Positions 61,845-64,000 of a stretch of 64,000 nucleotides of DNA are shown in pieces (within the stretch, counting starts at the first letter, position 1; every line of letters begins with the position of its first letter). The notes under the pieces are model-generated. The model was not told where the DNA came from, did not search any database, and worked only from the letters and a program-made list of their open reading frames with translations. A program made the position numbers and the translations under genes. Source of the DNA: Paenibacillus athensensis (GTDB taxonomy: Bacteria; Bacillota; Bacilli; Paenibacillales; NBRC-103111); contig NZ_MYFO02000008.1 of NCBI RefSeq assembly GCF_004514475.2, positions 62,001 to 126,000 of the forward strand. Reading direction: 5' to 3'.

Positions 61845-63038
61845 TCAGCTGCCGTAGGCCGCCTGCAGCGCTTGCAGCCGCTCGCGGATCCAGGCGACGA
61901 GCTCGGCCGGCTGTTCGACGATGGCGTCGGTGTGCATGCCGAGAAAGATGCGGCCGAAATACGGAACGTTGCCGGGAGCCATCTCGGCTGAAAGCACGCC
62001 GCCGCTGCCGTCGTCGGAGGCGGCAAGCCCTGCGGCGAAGCCGGGCATGTCGGCGCAGCGGCGCATGCCCTCGCGGCTCAGCCGCACGCGCAGCGGCAGC
62101 ACGGCAGGCGGAGCTGCGTCGCGTGCTGCCAGCGGTGGCGCGTCCGCGAGCGCGTCGCCGCTGTGCGGCGTTGCGTGCGGTGCGGACGGCGGCCTAGCGG
62201 CGTCTGCGATGGAGAGCGCGGCGACAGTCGCGCCGTGCGCCCGCGCCGCCCCGGCTGCGTCCGCCGCCGCGCCTGCACCGCCGCCGCTGGCCGTGCCCGC
62301 CGCCGCTGTGGCTTCGCCGCTCTGGCGCTCCGCGCCGCCCGCGCCTTCGGCGGGCAGCTGCCCGGCGAGCCAGCCGGCGATGGTCCAGCCGCGCAAATCG
62401 CGCGCGGCTTCCTCCGTGCCGGCCTCGGCCAGCGCCAGCACGCGATCGGCGCGAAACAGCAGCGCCTTGTCCCGGCTGAAGCAATACGCCGGGACGTACC
62501 AGCGTCCGCCGCTGCTGTAGATGCCGATCGGCTGCACCGTGCGCTCGCTGTCGCCACCGGACGAGGCGTAGACGATGCGCACCGGGCGCTGCGCCAAAGC
62601 TGCCTCCAGCAGCTGCTGCAAAAACGGCGAGCCGGCTGTGCGCTGCGGCGACCAGAACGCGACGCGCTCCTTGAGCGCGTTGATGGTCAGCTTGGCGTCG
62701 TCCGGCAAGTAATGATAAAACTTGTTCAGCGCCGACGCCGTTTCTGCCTCGAACGGCAGCGAAGCGTAATATTGCAAGGACTGAAAGGCGAAAAACATCG
62801 CCACCGCCTCCTGCTCGGCGAACAAGATCGGCGGCAGCATCCGCTTGTGCAGCAGCCGATAGCCGCCGTGCGGGCCGAACTCGGTGTACAGCGGCATGCC
62901 CAAATCGCACAGCTCCTGCAAATCGCGATGCATCGTGCGCTCCGACACGCCAAAGGCGTCGGCCATTTCCTTGATCGTAAACCGGCGGCGCTCATTGATC
63001 GCGAGCATCAATTCGATCAGCCGCTGCGCTTTTTTCAT
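61845..63038 (-). CDS. HTH-WYL transcriptional regulator with low-complexity insert
   Basis: A 397-residue regulator. A DeoR-type helix-turn-helix (residues 1-60, FTIKEMADAFGVSERTMHRDLQEL) is followed by a linker and a WYL domain (about 140-215, with GGRWYVPAYCFSRDKALLFR). An alanine/glycine/proline-rich low-complexity stretch covers about 229-312, then the family C-terminal WCX region resumes. Insert of this size is unusual. It may control the neighbouring SDR gene through the palindrome 61719-61738; this is inference. Confidence 0.88.
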   Translation of the reverse strand: MKKAQRLIELMLAINERRRFTIKEMADAFGVSERTMHRDLQELCDLGMPLYTEFGPHGGYRLLHKRMLPPILFAEQEAVAMFFAFQSLQYYASLPFEAETASALNKFYHYLPDDAKLTINALKERVAFWSPQRTAGSPFLQQLLEAALAQRPVRIVYASSGGDSERTVQPIGIYSSGGRWYVPAYCFSRDKALLFRADRVLALAEAGTEEAARDLRGWTIAGWLAGQLPAEGAGGAERQSGEATAAAGTASGGGAGAAADAAGAARAHGATVAALSIADAARPPSAPHATPHSGDALADAPPLAARDAAPPAVLPLRVRLSREGMRRCADMPGFAAGLAASDDGSGGVLSAEMAPGNVPYFGRIFLGMHTDAIVEQPAELVAWIRERLQALQAAYGS

Positions 63039-63100
63039 TGCTACATGCTCCTTTCCGGGTCAACCGCCTGCTACAGACGCCAAGCGTTTAACTTCAATGT

Positions 63101-63128
63101 ATCTTATAACCATGACAAAAACCGTCAA
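63101..63128 (-). promoter_or_regulatory. Candidate promoter of the WYL regulator
   Basis: Minus-strand TTGACG (63123-63128) and TAAGAT (63101-63106) with 16-nt spacing, about 65 nt before the WYL start codon. Confidence 0.5.
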
Positions 63129-63232
63129 TGTTGGCTGAATACGCAGCTGAGGATTAAAAATGGGTGGGCGGAAGTGAATGGCCGCGAACCGTCAACTCGT
63201 CAACCCGTCAACCCCGCCGCATGCCAAGCGCC

Positions 63233-64000
63233 TCAATGAATTTCGCTGACGACGCGCTTCATCGTCGAAATGAACGCTTCCGCCGCCTTGGAAATGTAGC
63301 GGCCGCGCCGGCTGGCAATGACGAGCTTGCGCACGGGTCGGCCCTGCAGCGGCACGTGGACGGGGGCCAGCTCGCTGAAGCTGCGCCTCGAAATCAGATA
63401 CGGCACGAAGGCGATACCCATCCCGGCGGCAACGAGCGACTGCACGGTTTCCATGTTGCTCGACTCGAAGACGATTTCCGGCGTAATGCCCGCTTGCTGG
63501 CACAGCTCCAGCGTCAGCTTGCGGAAGCCTTGGCCTTTTTTCAGCGCAATGAACCGTTCATGTCCCAGCTCGGCGAGGTCGACCGGCGACGTGCGCGTTG
63601 CCAGCGGGTGCGCGGGCGGGACGGCGAGCACGATTTCTTCCTCCAGCAGCGTTTCGTAAACGAGCGAATCTTCAAATAAAGGAAGCGATAGCAGACTAAC
63701 GTCAGTCTGGCCGCTGCTGGTCAAACGCTCCAGATTGGCCGACGTTTCTTCGACGAGCGAGATTTCGATCTCAGGATACGCGGCCTGAAACGCCGGTACG
63801 ACAAACGGCAAAATCGTCGAGCCGGTAATCGGCATGCTGCCGACGACGAGCCGGCCTTTTTTCATTTGCGAAATATCTTCCATTTCCTTTTTCAATTGCT
63901 CGACCATGTCGAGAATGCTCTGGGCTTTTTCGACAAAAAGCGATCCGGCATGAGTCAGCTCCACCGAATTGGTGCTGCGCTGAAACAGGAGGACGCCGAT
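63233..64000 (-). CDS. LysR-family transcriptional regulator (5' end beyond window)
   Basis: Partial gene: its stop is at 63233 and it runs off the right edge. The visible part starts in the winged helix-turn-helix (GVLLFQRSTNSVELTHAG) and continues through the linker helix and the whole effector-binding domain (RLVVGSMPITGSTILPFVVP, then AYPEIEISLVEETSANLE). The fold is that of LysR regulators such as CynR/GltC-type activators. The effector and targets cannot be determined here. The 63039-63232 gap before it holds three short CGTCAAC-type tandem units only. Confidence 0.92.
   Translation of the reverse strand: MGVLLFQRSTNSVELTHAGSLFVEKAQSILDMVEQLKKEMEDISQMKKGRLVVGSMPITGSTILPFVVPAFQAAYPEIEISLVEETSANLERLTSSGQTDVSLLSLPLFEDSLVYETLLEEEIVLAVPPAHPLATRTSPVDLAELGHERFIALKKGQGFRKLTLELCQQAGITPEIVFESSNMETVQSLVAAGMGIAFVPYLISRRSFSELAPVHVPLQGRPVRKLVIASRRGRYISKAAEAFISTMKRVVSEIH

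Noticed and set aside
63199-63222. Short CGTCAAC tandem units before the LysR gene end
   Set aside because: Only three imperfect units of about 8 bp in an intergenic region; too short to interpret.

Overview
The window reads as chromosome of a GC-rich endospore-forming Firmicute, most likely a Paenibacillaceae member. The evidence is bacillithiol genes (bshA, bshB1), a YpjB-type sporulation protein, T-box riboswitches, a Rex repressor, an IDEAL-domain protein, the one-subunit GlyRS, and gene order that follows the Bacillus subtilis trp-qcr-dapB-pan-dinG-asnS-dnaD supra-operon. Taxonomic assignment below family is inference.

Layout. 1-8.7 kb: trpEDCFBA-hisC-tyrA, aromatic amino acid synthesis, ending in a strong terminator. 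8.7-14.9 kb: an AT-richer accessory island on the + strand (methyltransferase, Nudix, GNAT, then small proteins resembling orphan polymorphic-toxin immunity proteins, with at least three broken genes). 14.9-15.4 kb: no protein gene, but a consensus promoter followed about 80 nt later by an intrinsic terminator, a small-RNA candidate. 15.4-19.6 kb: ECF-type sigma factor with zinc-finger anti-sigma, a histidine phosphatase, a conserved hypothetical, a miniature IDEAL protein and YpiF. 19.9-24.7 kb: qcrABC (b6c complex), YpjA, YpjB, YitT-type YpjC. 24.8-38.4 kb: MazG-like pyrophosphohydrolase, TPR protein, dapB, mgsA, bshB1, bshA, cca, birA, panBCD, TPR protein, dinG, rex. 38.5-40.2 kb: Pit phosphate transporter and DUF47 partner on the minus strand. 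40.4-48.8 kb: MTA/SAH deaminase, ypmB, a compact FtsH-like protease with a small membrane partner, 3-hydroxyacyl-CoA dehydrogenase, ackA, asnS, dnaD. 49-55.3 kb (minus): a T-box-led proB-proA-proC-mtnW-mtnX-mtnB operon. 55.4-60.5 kb: mtnE-type aminotransferase, small membrane protein, DinB-like protein, mtnU-type amidase, glycine T-box and glyS. 60.8-64 kb (minus): SDR oxidoreductase, WYL-family regulator, and a LysR regulator cut by the window end.

How genes work together: the first block makes tryptophan, with tyrosine and histidine steps attached. MTA/SAH deaminase, MtnW, MtnX, MtnB, MtnE and MtnU supply much of a methionine-salvage route, spread over about 18 kb and partly placed behind a proline-type T-box. 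panBCD makes pantothenate. The qcr genes form the respiratory bc complex, and Rex may adjust respiration and fermentation.

Most unusual observations: two copies of a palindromic intergenic element starting immediately after the stop codons of cca and ackA and ending shortly before birA and asnS, one copy apparently carrying a second palindrome flanked by a 5-bp duplication; the immunity-like island with gene decay and a shared 30-bp segment; the proline T-box/methionine-salvage linkage; the 14.9 kb small RNA candidate; and the structured panB leader. No tRNA, rRNA, CRISPR array or transposase was found. All calls come from reading sequence; no database search was run.
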